From Flagellimonas myxillae (GTDB lineage: Bacteria > Bacteroidota > Bacteroidia > Flavobacteriales > Flavobacteriaceae), in the NCBI RefSeq assembly GCF_023502235.1, contig NZ_JAMFLY010000001.1:806001-870000 (forward strand): DNA of 64,000 nt, read 5' to 3'. A program made the position numbers and the translations under genes. The notes beneath the pieces are model-generated. The model did not search any database. It was not told where the DNA came from and saw only the letters and a program-made list of their open reading frames with translations. Positions 33,797-42,653 of this stretch are shown piece by piece (position 1 is the first letter of the stretch; every line of letters begins with the position of its first letter).

Positions 33797-35140
33797 TTAA
33801 ACCCCAGTATAATTTGCTGGGGTTATTTGTTTGAGCTCCCCTTTGATACCATCTGAAACCTCCAGGGTATCTATAAAATCCGCAATGGACTTCTGCGTAA
33901 TTTTTTCGTTGGTTCGGGTCAGCCCTTTCAATGCCTCATACGGATTCGGATAGCCTTCCCTACGCAAAATCGTCTGGATGGCCTCGGCTACCACGGCCCA
34001 ATTATCCTCCAAATCCTGCTCGAACTTATCGGCATTCAATACCAGTTTGTTCAGGCCTTTAAGGGTAGATTGTAGGGCTACTTGCGTATGGGCAAAGGGA
34101 ACACCGACGTTTCGGAGTACGGTACTGTCCGTTAGATCTCGCTGCAATCTAGAAACGGGTAATTTTGCCGACAAATGCTCAAAAATTGCATTGGCAATGC
34201 CCAAATTTCCTTCGGAATTTTCAAAATCGATAGGGTTTACCTTATGGGGCATGGCTGAAGACCCAACTTCCCCTTTCTTAATTTTCTGTTTGAAATAATC
34301 CATGGAAATATAGGTCCAGATATCCCGGTTCAAATCAATATAAATGGTGTTGATACGTTTCAAGCAGTCGAATAGGGCCGCCATGTGGTCGTAATGCTCT
34401 ATCTGGGTAGTGGGGAAGGAGTGGTGCAAACCTAATTTTTCCTGCACAAAACTTTTCCCAAAGCTCTTCCAATCAGTATCAGGATACGCCACCTTATGCG
34501 CATTGTAATTTCCGGTGGCACCACCAAATTTGGCCGCGCTCGGAATGTCGTTCAATAAATTGAACTGTTCTTTTAACCGCTCCACGAACACATCGATTTC
34601 CTTGCCCAAACGGGTAGGGGAGGCCGGTTGCCCATGTGTGCGTGCCAACATGGGAATCCCTGCCCATTCGGCTGCAAGTTCCTGCAATTTCTTGAACACC
34701 TCAAAATACAGGGGCACATATACATCGTTCATGGCTTCCTTGATGGACAGCGGGATAGCCGTATTGTTAATGTCCTGTGAGGTGAGACCAAAGTGGATAA
34801 ACTCCTTATACTTTTCGAGTCCCAAGGCATCAAATTTTTCTTTGATGAAATATTCCACGGCCTTTACATCATGGTTGGTGGTTTTTTCAATTTCCTTGAT
34901 GGCCGTAGCGTCTTCCGAAGAAAAATCAGTATAGATCTTCTGTAAATCCGAAAACTTGCTGTTGTCAAAGTCTGCCAATTGTGGCAAAGGAATTTCACAA
35001 AGGGCGATAAAATATTCTATCTCAACGAGAACGCGATATTTGATCAAAGCCTCTTCAGAATAATAGGCACCTAGGGCTTCGGTTTTATTTCGGTATCTGC
35101 CATCAATAGGAGAGATGGCGTTGAGTTGGTTTACTGACAT
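33797..35140 (-). CDS. purB: Adenylosuccinate lyase
   Basis: 447 aa, ATG 35140, full family length. It splits SAICAR and adenylosuccinate in purine synthesis. The fumarase/aspartase signature GSSAMPHKVNPIDFEN lies at about residues 290-305, and the N-terminal ISPIDGRYRNKTEALGAYYS and HFGLTSQDINNTAIPLSI motifs are present, as is TRTHGQP-like ARTHGQPASPTRLGKE. The next gene upstream, an orphan helical protein, ends 45 bases before its start and runs in the same direction. Confidence 0.97.
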   Translation of the reverse strand: MSVNQLNAISPIDGRYRNKTEALGAYYSEEALIKYRVLVEIEYFIALCEIPLPQLADFDNSKFSDLQKIYTDFSSEDATAIKEIEKTTNHDVKAVEYFIKEKFDALGLEKYKEFIHFGLTSQDINNTAIPLSIKEAMNDVYVPLYFEVFKKLQELAAEWAGIPMLARTHGQPASPTRLGKEIDVFVERLKEQFNLLNDIPSAAKFGGATGNYNAHKVAYPDTDWKSFGKSFVQEKLGLHHSFPTTQIEHYDHMAALFDCLKRINTIYIDLNRDIWTYISMDYFKQKIKKGEVGSSAMPHKVNPIDFENSEGNLGIANAIFEHLSAKLPVSRLQRDLTDSTVLRNVGVPFAHTQVALQSTLKGLNKLVLNADKFEQDLEDNWAVVAEAIQTILRREGYPNPYEALKGLTRTNEKITQKSIADFIDTLEVSDGIKGELKQITPANYTGV

Positions 35141-35184
35141 GGTGTGGTTTTAGAAAGGAGTAAAGATACTTAAACTCTTAGAGT

Positions 35185-35757
35185 TTAGTGCCCTAATTGG
35201 GCAAGCTTGTCCAGGGTTTTTTTTGCCCTGTTCTTGTAGCCGGCGGTACCATTGGAGATGGTTTCCTCGAGAATCATCCGCAACTCCGGGTGCACCCAAT
35301 CAAAACGGGTTCCCAAGTAATAAAGACTGCTCATGGCAAACACCTTGGCAGCCACTTTATGAGGGCCTATAAACCAATCAAAACAGACCGTCATCATCGT
35401 TTCAAGATGGGTTTGGGTCATATGCATAAGGAAGGCTTCATCTTTCTTTTTAAAATAGGCTTCACATAGCATTTCACAGACATGGGCCATAGGCCGGATA
35501 CCAGATTCGTCCCGTAATTTTGACAAGCCATGGGTAAAGGAATCCAAATGAGGGAGGAGATAAACCAATCTTTTACGCATCAGATGGTCGAAAACCCAAC
35601 TTGCGTTGAACGTATCCTTGGAATCTTGTTCGAATACCTCTTGAAGCAGCTTTCCGGTGAGTTCAGGATGCAGCTCCAAGGTTTCCACAAGTCCGGAAAT
35701 CTGTACCTTGGAAAGCCTTCCAGAATTCAATGCCAAATGCAGTTGTTGTTCGGTCAA
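35185..35757 (-). CDS. Orphan helical (HEAT-like) protein upstream of purB
   Basis: 190 aa. The start is TTG at 35757, since no ATG lies nearer the 5' end of the frame. The stop of the sirtuin gene lies 13 bases upstream. Hydrophobic-helical pattern throughout (LSKVQISGLVETLELHPELT, GKLLQEVF, SWVFDHLMRKRLVYLLPHLD, KVAAKVFAMSSLYYLGTRFD) suggests an alpha-alpha repeat fold like HEAT. Flavobacterial homologues of this protein commonly sit next to purB and carry no catalytic motif. Function unknown. Confidence 0.72.
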   Translation of the reverse strand: MTEQQLHLALNSGRLSKVQISGLVETLELHPELTGKLLQEVFEQDSKDTFNASWVFDHLMRKRLVYLLPHLDSFTHGLSKLRDESGIRPMAHVCEMLCEAYFKKKDEAFLMHMTQTHLETMMTVCFDWFIGPHKVAAKVFAMSSLYYLGTRFDWVHPELRMILEETISNGTAGYKNRAKKTLDKLAQLGH

Positions 35758-35769
35758 TCTGTTTGGGGT

Positions 35770-36465
35770 TTATCCGTTTAAAAGTTGATTTACCAAAGTC
35801 GGGACCCCTTCCGTGGCGGTTTTGGGAATCACGCTCAAATTTCGATAATCTGCAGGTCTTACATTGGGTTTTGGGTCGATAAAGTAAATGGGAGTGTCCC
35901 GGGGTATGTAGTTGATCAGACTGGCGGCTGGATATACCTGCATGGAGGTGCCTATGATCAATAGGATATCCGCTTTTAGGGTGATTTCAATGGCAGTTTC
36001 CAACATGGGCACCATCTCACCAAACCAAACAATGTGGGGCCGCAATTGATGCCCATTGGGGTCCAAATCTCCCAGTACAAGGTCTTTCTTCCATTCCAAC
36101 ACATAATTTTCATCGACCGTGCTGCGCACCTTGAACAGCTCCCCATGTAAATGCACCACATGCGAACTACCGGCCTGTTCGTGAAGGTTGTCCACATTTT
36201 GGGTGATAATACTCACGTCGAAATCTTTCTCCAGATCTACCAGGGCAGTATGACCTAAATTGGGAGAAACTTCCAACAGTTGCCTTCGTCTTTGGTTGTA
36301 AAATTCCAGCACTACGTTCGGATCACTGGCAAATCCTTGGGGGGTGGCAACTTCCATTACATCGTGTCCCTCCCATAATCCATTGGCATCCCTGAAGGTT
36401 TTTAGTCCGCTTTCTGCACTCATACCGGCCCCAGTGAGGACCACAACTTTTTGATTGTTTCCCAT
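35770..36465 (-). CDS. cobB: NAD-dependent protein deacylase (sirtuin)
   Basis: 231 aa from ATG 36465 (MGNNQKVVVLTGAGMSAESG); a longer frame from 36489 is less likely. NAD-binding motifs GAGMSAESGLKTFRD and QNVDNLHEQAG and the catalytic His in VHLHGE are intact. YNQR (about residues 61-64) matches the Y-x-x-R marker of class III sirtuins, which favour succinyl/malonyl-lysine. The segment where the four zinc-binding cysteines normally sit (between HGELFKVRS and RPHIVWFGE) has none; the protein contains no cysteine at all. Divergent from trmH with 44 bases between the starts. Confidence 0.92.
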   Translation of the reverse strand: MGNNQKVVVLTGAGMSAESGLKTFRDANGLWEGHDVMEVATPQGFASDPNVVLEFYNQRRRQLLEVSPNLGHTALVDLEKDFDVSIITQNVDNLHEQAGSSHVVHLHGELFKVRSTVDENYVLEWKKDLVLGDLDPNGHQLRPHIVWFGEMVPMLETAIEITLKADILLIIGTSMQVYPAASLINYIPRDTPIYFIDPKPNVRPADYRNLSVIPKTATEGVPTLVNQLLNG

Positions 36466-36509
36466 AATCCCTAAAATTATGAAATTCATTTTTCGCTATC
36501 TTGTCATTT

Positions 36510-37163
36510 ATGGTAAATGATGATCTGTTTGCTTATTTGGAGACCTTTCTCACCGAGGACAGGAAGCAACGCTTTTTGGAAGTACTGCAGCATAGGACCA
36601 AATACCTGACAGTGGCCATCGAGGATGTTTTTCAAATGCACAACACCAGTGCTGTTATTCGAAGCTGTGATGCCTTTGGCATTCAGGAGGTCCACGTGGT
36701 GGAAGACCGATTTGGACAACGGTTGGACAAGAATATTGCTATGGGCGCGGAACAGTGGGTGGATGTGCACAGATATGGGAATACCTCGGACTGTATAACA
36801 ACATTGAAAGCAAAGGGGTACCAAATTATTGCCACTACTCCCCATACCGATTCCAATGAACTATCCGATTTTGAAATTACCGGGCCCACTGCTCTTTTTT
36901 TTGGAACTGAGAAAGAAGGATTGAGCAACGAGGTGATGGAACAGGCCGATGGGTTTTTGAAGGTGCCCATGGTAGGTTTTTCAGAAAGTCTGAACATTTC
37001 GGTTTCCGTGGCAATCATCATCCAAGAGCTTGCCCAAAAACTCCGGCGTTCCCAATTGCCGTGGAAGTTGACCGCCGATGAAATCGTGGAAAAACGAATG
37101 GATTGGACCAAAAAGTCAATCAAGAACGTAGAAGGAATAATTGAAAGGTTCCAGACCCAATAG
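36510..37163 (+). CDS. trmH: tRNA (guanosine-18-2'-O)-methyltransferase
   Basis: 217 aa from ATG 36510; a TTG at 36501 is less likely. SpoU/TrmH family: motif 1 NTSAVIRSCDAFGIQEVHVV (about residues 44-63), motif 2 ALFFGTEKEGLSNEV and motif 3 VGFSESLNISVSVAII, the knot that binds AdoMet. It methylates the 2'-OH of G18 in tRNA. TrmH is favoured over TrmL or RlmB by the N-terminal extension VLQHRTKYLTVAIEDVFQMH. A SRPBCC protein follows 39 bases downstream. Confidence 0.92.
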   Translation: MVNDDLFAYLETFLTEDRKQRFLEVLQHRTKYLTVAIEDVFQMHNTSAVIRSCDAFGIQEVHVVEDRFGQRLDKNIAMGAEQWVDVHRYGNTSDCITTLKAKGYQIIATTPHTDSNELSDFEITGPTALFFGTEKEGLSNEVMEQADGFLKVPMVGFSESLNISVSVAIIIQELAQKLRRSQLPWKLTADEIVEKRMDWTKKSIKNVEGIIERFQTQ

Positions 37164-37202
37164 TTTTTTGTATTTTGTAGGGTAACCAAATGCATAAATC
37201 AC

Positions 37203-37730
37203 ATGACTACAGCACTCTACATTTTGGGCGGGATTGTTCTGCTCGTTCTTATCCTGGCTCTAATAGCCCCAAAAAATTATAATGTTTCACGATCTATTGA
37301 GATAGCACAACCCAGAGCGGTGGTGTTTGACAATCTTCGCTATCTGAAGAACCACGACCAGTGGTCACCCTGGGGCAAAAAGGACCCTAATATGGAAAAG
37401 AAGTTCACGGGAACGGACGGGGAAGTTGGCGCAATCAGTTATTGGAATGGAAACAAGGATGTTGGCGAAGGCGAACAGGAACTTACCAAGATTGTTGACG
37501 GAGAACGAATTGAGTCCGAATTACGGTTCCTTAAACCATGGAAATCCACTTCGGACGCATATTTGGTCACTGAGGATGCATCCAATGGAGCTACCAAGGT
37601 TACTTGGGGATTTTCTGGGAAAAACAAGTTTCCCTTTAGCATCATGATGTTGTTTATGAACATGGACAAGGCAGTAGGTGGGGATTTTGAGGATGGATTG
37701 TCCAGCTTAAAAGCACTGTTGGAGCAATAA
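37203..37730 (+). CDS. SRPBCC-family protein with N-terminal membrane helix
   Basis: 175 aa, ATG 37203. A membrane helix (residues 3-23, TALYILGGIVLLVLILALIA) is followed by a SRPBCC/polyketide-cyclase domain (NYNVSRSIEIAQPRAVVFDN, HDQWSPWGKKDPNMEKKFTG, TKVTWGFSGKNKFPFSIMML). The fold binds a hydrophobic ligand; the substrate is unknown. It probably belongs to the trmH-SRPBCC-VOC gene run, with 10 bases to the next gene. Confidence 0.88.
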   Translation: MTTALYILGGIVLLVLILALIAPKNYNVSRSIEIAQPRAVVFDNLRYLKNHDQWSPWGKKDPNMEKKFTGTDGEVGAISYWNGNKDVGEGEQELTKIVDGERIESELRFLKPWKSTSDAYLVTEDASNGATKVTWGFSGKNKFPFSIMMLFMNMDKAVGGDFEDGLSSLKALLEQ

Positions 37731-37740
37731 TTCTTGCATT

Positions 37741-38118
37741 ATGGAACAAAATATGGTGGGCTGGTTCGAAATCCCTGTTGTGGACATGGATCGGGCCAAA
37801 GCCTTTTACAATGAGGTTTTTCAAATAGAAATACAGGTGCAGGACTTTGCCGGAACCCTAATGGGATGGTTTCCTTGGGCGGAAGGAAAAGCAGGTGCTA
37901 GTGGGTCGCTTATTCAGCATGAAGCCTATAACCCGAGTACTACGGAAGGTGTGTTGATTTATTTTTCCAGTGTGGATGTTCAAAACGAACTGGATAGGAT
38001 TGAAAACGCTGGAGGAAAAATATTGAGACCAAAGACGCAGATAAGCCCCGAGGTGGGGTATATGGGTGTATTTTCCGATTCAGAAGGCAACAGAATTGCG
38101 TTGCATTCAAGAAAGTGA
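37741..38118 (+). CDS. VOC (glyoxalase/bleomycin-resistance) family protein
   Basis: 125 aa, ATG 37741. Starts GWFEIPVVDMDRAKAFYNEV, the VOC beta-alpha-beta fold, with GVLIYFSSVDVQNELDRIEN and ends GVFSDSEGNRIALHS. VOC proteins are metal-dependent enzymes or binding proteins of many substrates; the metal ligands E/H are partly recognisable. Convergent with the GH13 gene, with 3 bases between stops. Confidence 0.9.
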   Translation: MEQNMVGWFEIPVVDMDRAKAFYNEVFQIEIQVQDFAGTLMGWFPWAEGKAGASGSLIQHEAYNPSTTEGVLIYFSSVDVQNELDRIENAGGKILRPKTQISPEVGYMGVFSDSEGNRIALHSRK

Positions 38119-38121
38119 CCC

Positions 38122-39807
38122 TTATTCCGCTAATTCCAGCAAGGCAATATCGTAATCATTATCGAGGATTACCTTACCCTTGGTAACCATGACCTCTGTT
38201 TCTGAATACGTATCGTATAGTTTGGTGCCGTCACCAAAAAAACCTTTTACCCAAAGGGATTTTTTGCCTTTGGGCAAGTCTAAACCGACTACCACCTTAT
38301 CCTTGTAATCACCTTTCATGTAAGTTCTGGAAAACACGTAGGGCTTTTTTGCCAATCTTTTGTGCTTTCCTGCGCCCACCGCAGGGTGGTTCCTTCGGAA
38401 TTGCCCTAGTTTTTGCCAGTGTTTATGGATTTTCTGCGTTTCCGGTAGGCTGTCCAGTTCTTCCCAGTTCATAAAGGAACGAAGCGTAGCATCTCCTTGT
38501 GTCCCTTCTATGATAAGGCTTCGAGCCGTTTCATCCCCGTAATAGACTTGGGAGGCCCCAGGGGTAAGCAAGAGCACATTGGCCGAGTAAATGGAATTCT
38601 TTCGCTCCTTGTCAAATGGATTTCCATCATCATGGGAGGTAAGATAATTGAGTACACTTTTTCCGGTTAGTTTCGTGTGAAGCAGACGGCTGTATTTTTT
38701 GAAAATTGTCTCGTAGTTTTTTTGGGCATCTGTCTTCAGGTCAAAGTTGATGAGACTTTTAAATCCATAGTCGAAAAAGTCCACTTTTTTGTCCCCGAAA
38801 TCAAACTCACGTCCACCTGTAATGCCATAGTTGTAGACCTCCCCAACCATGTAAAAGGGATTATCATCCAAAACTTGGTTTGGGTTCTTTTTCTTCCAAG
38901 TCTCAAAAGCATAACTGGCCTCCTTGTACAGATCGGACCAGGCATTTTCATTGACATGCTTTACGGTATCTACCCTAAAGCCGTCCACTCCAAAATCGTT
39001 GATGTAATCGGTGAGCCATTTGATAATATAGAACCTTGGTGCCCTCGGGTACCCGGTACGTTCAAAAAAGAGCTGTAGTTCGTCCAATTCCTGGCTTAAA
39101 CGACCCTCGTCCTTCCATTTGGCCAAGAGCGCATCTGGAAGCTCGACAGGTTCGTCCGATTCGGTAAGTATATCCGGAAGGTTCTCAACGAGCGCACAGG
39201 CGGTGGTATTTTCATAGGTGGTAAACTCACATTTTGGCCCAGTTCGTACCCATTCATCCGGCCAAACCGGGTCCATGTCGGTTACAGGCCCTGTGTGGTT
39301 GAGAACCACATCCAAAAGAATACGGATGCCTTTGGAATGCGCAGTTTTTACCAACTTTTCCAAATCTTTACGAGTCCCAAAATTGGGATCTATAGCTGTC
39401 CAGTCCTTGGTCCAATAGCCATGATAGGCATAGGTGTTCCCGGTTCCTTCGTCGGTGGAACCATGCACCTGCTCCACAATTGGGGTGAACCAAATGGCAT
39501 TGATGCCCAGTTCGGTAAAATACCCTTCTTCAATTTTTTGGGTGATACCTTGGATATCCCCACCTTCAAATCCTCTAAGGACCGCTGTTTCGTTGTTTTG
39601 GTCGAATTGGACTCCTTTTTCCGGGTTGCCAATGTTGAATCTATCCGTAAGGAGGAAGTAAATGTTGGCCCCTTCCCATACAAATGGTACATCCTTTTTC
39701 TGGGCAATTTCGGTTACTACTTGATTTGCTTTTTTCTCGGGCTCCTTAGCTTTTTTACAGCTGGCAATCAGGGATAGGATTGACATGATAGCAAGTAGTT
39801 TTTTCAT
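38122..39807 (-). CDS. GH13 alpha-amylase-family lipoprotein
   Basis: 561 aa, ATG 39807. Lipoprotein signal (MKKLLAIMSILSLIASCKKA). Glycoside hydrolase family 13 motifs in order: region I DVVLNHTG, region II GFRVDTVKHV with the catalytic Asp, region III GEVYN with the general acid Glu, region IV YLTSHDDGN, and an AYHGYWTKDWTAIDPNFG start of the barrel. It cleaves alpha-1,4-glucans at the outer membrane. A final beta domain of about 80 residues follows. No SusC/D pair is adjacent, so this is a stand-alone enzyme. Confidence 0.94.
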   Translation of the reverse strand: MKKLLAIMSILSLIASCKKAKEPEKKANQVVTEIAQKKDVPFVWEGANIYFLLTDRFNIGNPEKGVQFDQNNETAVLRGFEGGDIQGITQKIEEGYFTELGINAIWFTPIVEQVHGSTDEGTGNTYAYHGYWTKDWTAIDPNFGTRKDLEKLVKTAHSKGIRILLDVVLNHTGPVTDMDPVWPDEWVRTGPKCEFTTYENTTACALVENLPDILTESDEPVELPDALLAKWKDEGRLSQELDELQLFFERTGYPRAPRFYIIKWLTDYINDFGVDGFRVDTVKHVNENAWSDLYKEASYAFETWKKKNPNQVLDDNPFYMVGEVYNYGITGGREFDFGDKKVDFFDYGFKSLINFDLKTDAQKNYETIFKKYSRLLHTKLTGKSVLNYLTSHDDGNPFDKERKNSIYSANVLLLTPGASQVYYGDETARSLIIEGTQGDATLRSFMNWEELDSLPETQKIHKHWQKLGQFRRNHPAVGAGKHKRLAKKPYVFSRTYMKGDYKDKVVVGLDLPKGKKSLWVKGFFGDGTKLYDTYSETEVMVTKGKVILDNDYDIALLELAE

Positions 39808-39905
39808 CTTTTGGGATTTTAGCTAAAGCTATAAAATGCTTGTGGAACTAGAAAATTTATTTGTTTCCGAAAAAGATGGGTTTTGGGATAAAAAGGGTTG
39901 TGGGT

Positions 39906-40682
39906 CTATCTTCTATTCAGCACTCTGTATTCCTCATAACAATTGGAAATGGCATCCAAAATCTGCAAATCATTGGCTGTATTGATAAAGGACCTGGAGT
40001 AGTTACAGTTGTTGAGAATGTCCTCGATGTCTACCTTTTCTAATTGAAGCAATTCGGTAAGGGTTTCCCTATCAAATTTGGAGGCAAGCAGATCACGAAT
40101 GTCGTCATCCTGCTTCATTTGTTGCAATTTTCGCATCTGTTTGGGCTTTTTGCCAAAGAGGTTTCGCAGGAGGTCCGCAGGGTTTAGGATGGCCCCCAAT
40201 ACTTTGGTCACAGCACTCGGGCTTTTACTACCGCCCTCATAACTTTTTGAAAGCCCAGAGATGCTGTACTGATATGCATTGTTGATGGGTAGGTTTTTGA
40301 CATCAATTTCCAAATAACCCGTGAGCTGATAGGGCCTTACAATTACCTCTTCCAAGGCATAGGCCAGCTCGGTCAAGGCAATTTCCGTTCCCTCAAACTT
40401 GAACATGTCGCTGGTTACTCGAACTTTTTCCGATTTATAACCCAAGTAAGTAAGATATAGGGTATCGTTGACCGCAGCGGGAATTTTAAAACGCCCTTCT
40501 TGGTCGGTAATGGTACCGACGACCTTGTTGAGGTTAATGACATGCACGCTCACCATGGGAAAGCCATTTTGGGCGTTGACCACGGTCGCCTCAAGTTCAC
40601 CTTCAACAGCTGAATCCTCTTCGTCTTGGGAGAAACCGATAAAAGCAGTAAGGAGAAAAAATGTAAGTAGAACTCTTTTCAT
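39906..40682 (-). CDS. CarboxypepD_reg-like domain protein
   Basis: 258 aa, ATG 40682, signal peptide MKRVLLTFFLLTAFIGFSQ. The carboxypeptidase regulatory-like domain (about residues 28-112: GELEATVVNAQNGFPMVSVH, VGTITDQEGRFKIPAAVNDT, LYLTYLGYKSEKV) is the beta-sandwich commonly attached to TonB receptors, but here the rest is about 140 residues of mostly helical sequence (KKPKQMRKLQQMKQDDDIRD). No TonB plug or barrel follows, so it is a soluble or periplasmic stand-alone protein of unknown role. Confidence 0.85.
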   Translation of the reverse strand: MKRVLLTFFLLTAFIGFSQDEEDSAVEGELEATVVNAQNGFPMVSVHVINLNKVVGTITDQEGRFKIPAAVNDTLYLTYLGYKSEKVRVTSDMFKFEGTEIALTELAYALEEVIVRPYQLTGYLEIDVKNLPINNAYQYSISGLSKSYEGGSKSPSAVTKVLGAILNPADLLRNLFGKKPKQMRKLQQMKQDDDIRDLLASKFDRETLTELLQLEKVDIEDILNNCNYSRSFINTANDLQILDAISNCYEEYRVLNRR

Positions 40683-40757
40683 GCAATCTTTGTAGCCATA
40701 AAAGTACTAAACAAAGAAAAATAAACAGGAGTCTTCTAGGATTTAATATAGAATTAA

Positions 40758-42512
40758 CTAATAAAATCCTGGCCTTCTTTTGCCGCCGCGTCTTCCGGAA
40801 CCTCCTTTTCGACCGCCTCTAAAGGATTTGTTGTCACCTCCTTTGCGATGTCCACGTTTCCTGTCCCTTTTTCTACCTCCTTTACCCGCACTTCCTGGGT
40901 TTTTGGATACTTCCACATTTATAAATCGCCCTTTGACCTTAAATTCGGTAAAGGTTTGCAAAATAAAGTCGGTAAGTTGCGCGTCAGTGTTGAAAAAAGA
41001 GAAACTATCCTTGGTATCCACATTGAATATGTCGTCTTTTTCGAGGTTCAATGTATCCCGTAAAAAGTCTTTAAGTGCCATCCAATCGTATCCGTCGCGT
41101 TCCCCAACATTGATAAAGTAGCGTACAGAACCATCACTTTGCTTGTTACCTTTTCCTTCGCCTTTTTCGGCTCTTTCATTGCGACCGTCACTGGAATTCA
41201 AGTCCCGGGTTTTGCTGTAGTAATTGTAGAAACGGGTAAATTCTACCGAAACGATTTTTTTAATAAGCTCTTCCCGGTCGAGACCATCCAACACATCGTG
41301 TATGGCTGGGAGGTAGTTGTCAATTTCAGGATTGATTTCGGTTTCTTTGATCCTACTCGCCAAATGATAGAGCTGTATTTCACAGATTTCAATTCCTGTA
41401 GGTATTTTTTTGGTAATAAAATCTTGTTTGATTTTCTTTTCTATGGCCTTGATCTTGCGCAGTTCAGATCGGGTAACGATTACCATGGATATTCCTGACT
41501 TACCAGCACGCCCCGTACGTCCACTTCTGTGCGTATAGGTTTCAATTTCATCGGGCAATTGATAATTGATAACGTGGGTTACATCGTCCACATCGATCCC
41601 TCGTGCAGCAACATCGGTTGCAACCAACATTTGCACCTGCTTTTTTCTAAAGGCATTCATGACCAGGTCCCGCTGGTTCTGACTTAAATCCCCATGTAAA
41701 GCCCCTGCATTGTATCCGTCCTCAATGAGTTTTTCAGCAACCCTTTGCGTGTCTCTTTTTGTACGGCAGAAGACCACGGAAAAAATACCAGGGTTGGCAT
41801 CGGCCAAGCGTTTTAGGGCGGCATAGCGATCGCGACCTCCAACAGTGTAATATTCATGTTGTACGGTGGATGCACCGGCGTTTTTCGTCCCCACGGTGAT
41901 TTCCTTGGGTTTGTGCATGAATTTTTTCGCAATGGAAGCTACCTCCTTGGGCATGGTTGCCGAAAAAAGCCAAGTAAACTTTTCCTCGGGGGTATTGGAA
42001 AGAATATCCTTGATGTCCTCATAGAAGCCCATGTTAAGCATTTCATCGGCTTCATCAAGCACACAATAATCTATTTTGGAAATATCCACCATCCCGCGGC
42101 CAATCATGTCTTTCATCCTACCTGGGGTGGCCACAACAATTTGTGCTCCCCGCTTTATTTGTCTTGCCTGCTCCGTGATGCTTGCTCCTCCGTAAATGGC
42201 CACAGTGTTGAGCCCTTTGATGTATTTGGAATACAACTTTAGCTCGTTGGTGATTTGTAAACAGAGTTCCCTCGTTGGGGAGAGGATCAAACCTTGTGTG
42301 GTTCTGCTCTCAGCATGAATTTTTTGAATCATGGGAAACCCAAAAGCAGCGGTTTTTCCGGTTCCGGTTTGGGCCAAGGCCACCAAATCGGTCTCTTCCT
42401 GCAATAAAATTGGGATTGATTTTTCTTGTACTTCGGACGGGGTCTCAAATCCAAGATCGGAAATAGCGTCCAATAGGGGTTTGTCCAACCCCAGGGTTTC
42501 AAATTTTGTCAT
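40758..42512 (-). CDS. DEAD-box RNA helicase
   Basis: 584 aa from ATG 42512 (MTKFETLGLDKPLLDAISDL); a longer frame from 42536 is less likely. Q motif (FETPSEVQEKSIPILL), motif I AQTGTGKTAAFGFP, motif II DEADEM, motif III SATMP and motif VI HRSGRTGRAGKSG are all present. The C-terminal part holds a DbpA-like RNA-binding domain (about 455-535, VRYFINVGERDGYDWMALKD) and a basic Gly/Arg/Lys tail (about 540-584) rich in GGRK, RGH and RRGG. It unwinds RNA, for instance in ribosome assembly and cold response. Specific role is not assigned. Confidence 0.95.
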   Translation of the reverse strand: MTKFETLGLDKPLLDAISDLGFETPSEVQEKSIPILLQEETDLVALAQTGTGKTAAFGFPMIQKIHAESRTTQGLILSPTRELCLQITNELKLYSKYIKGLNTVAIYGGASITEQARQIKRGAQIVVATPGRMKDMIGRGMVDISKIDYCVLDEADEMLNMGFYEDIKDILSNTPEEKFTWLFSATMPKEVASIAKKFMHKPKEITVGTKNAGASTVQHEYYTVGGRDRYAALKRLADANPGIFSVVFCRTKRDTQRVAEKLIEDGYNAGALHGDLSQNQRDLVMNAFRKKQVQMLVATDVAARGIDVDDVTHVINYQLPDEIETYTHRSGRTGRAGKSGISMVIVTRSELRKIKAIEKKIKQDFITKKIPTGIEICEIQLYHLASRIKETEINPEIDNYLPAIHDVLDGLDREELIKKIVSVEFTRFYNYYSKTRDLNSSDGRNERAEKGEGKGNKQSDGSVRYFINVGERDGYDWMALKDFLRDTLNLEKDDIFNVDTKDSFSFFNTDAQLTDFILQTFTEFKVKGRFINVEVSKNPGSAGKGGRKRDRKRGHRKGGDNKSFRGGRKGGSGRRGGKRRPGFY

Positions 42513-42653
42513 AGTGGTGTATACCTTAAATCGCAAATATGTTGTGTTGCATAGAGCGATTTTTGGATACGCATTGAAGCCCCGCGCAACACCTTGCCCA
42601 TACCGGCGGCGTTAATAAAGGCGCAAATGTACGCTAATTTAACAAGCTGGCGG

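Noticed and set aside
33800..33824. Hairpin AACCCCAG / CTGGGGTT as a terminator between mscS and purB
   Set aside because: It lies within the last codons of purB and is not followed by a T-run on either strand, so no intrinsic terminator can be claimed.
35171..35187. Inverted repeat TAAACTC-TTA-GAGTTTA upstream of purB
   Set aside because: Only 7-bp arms, overlaps the stop codon of the preceding gene, and no T-run or second copy supports a role.
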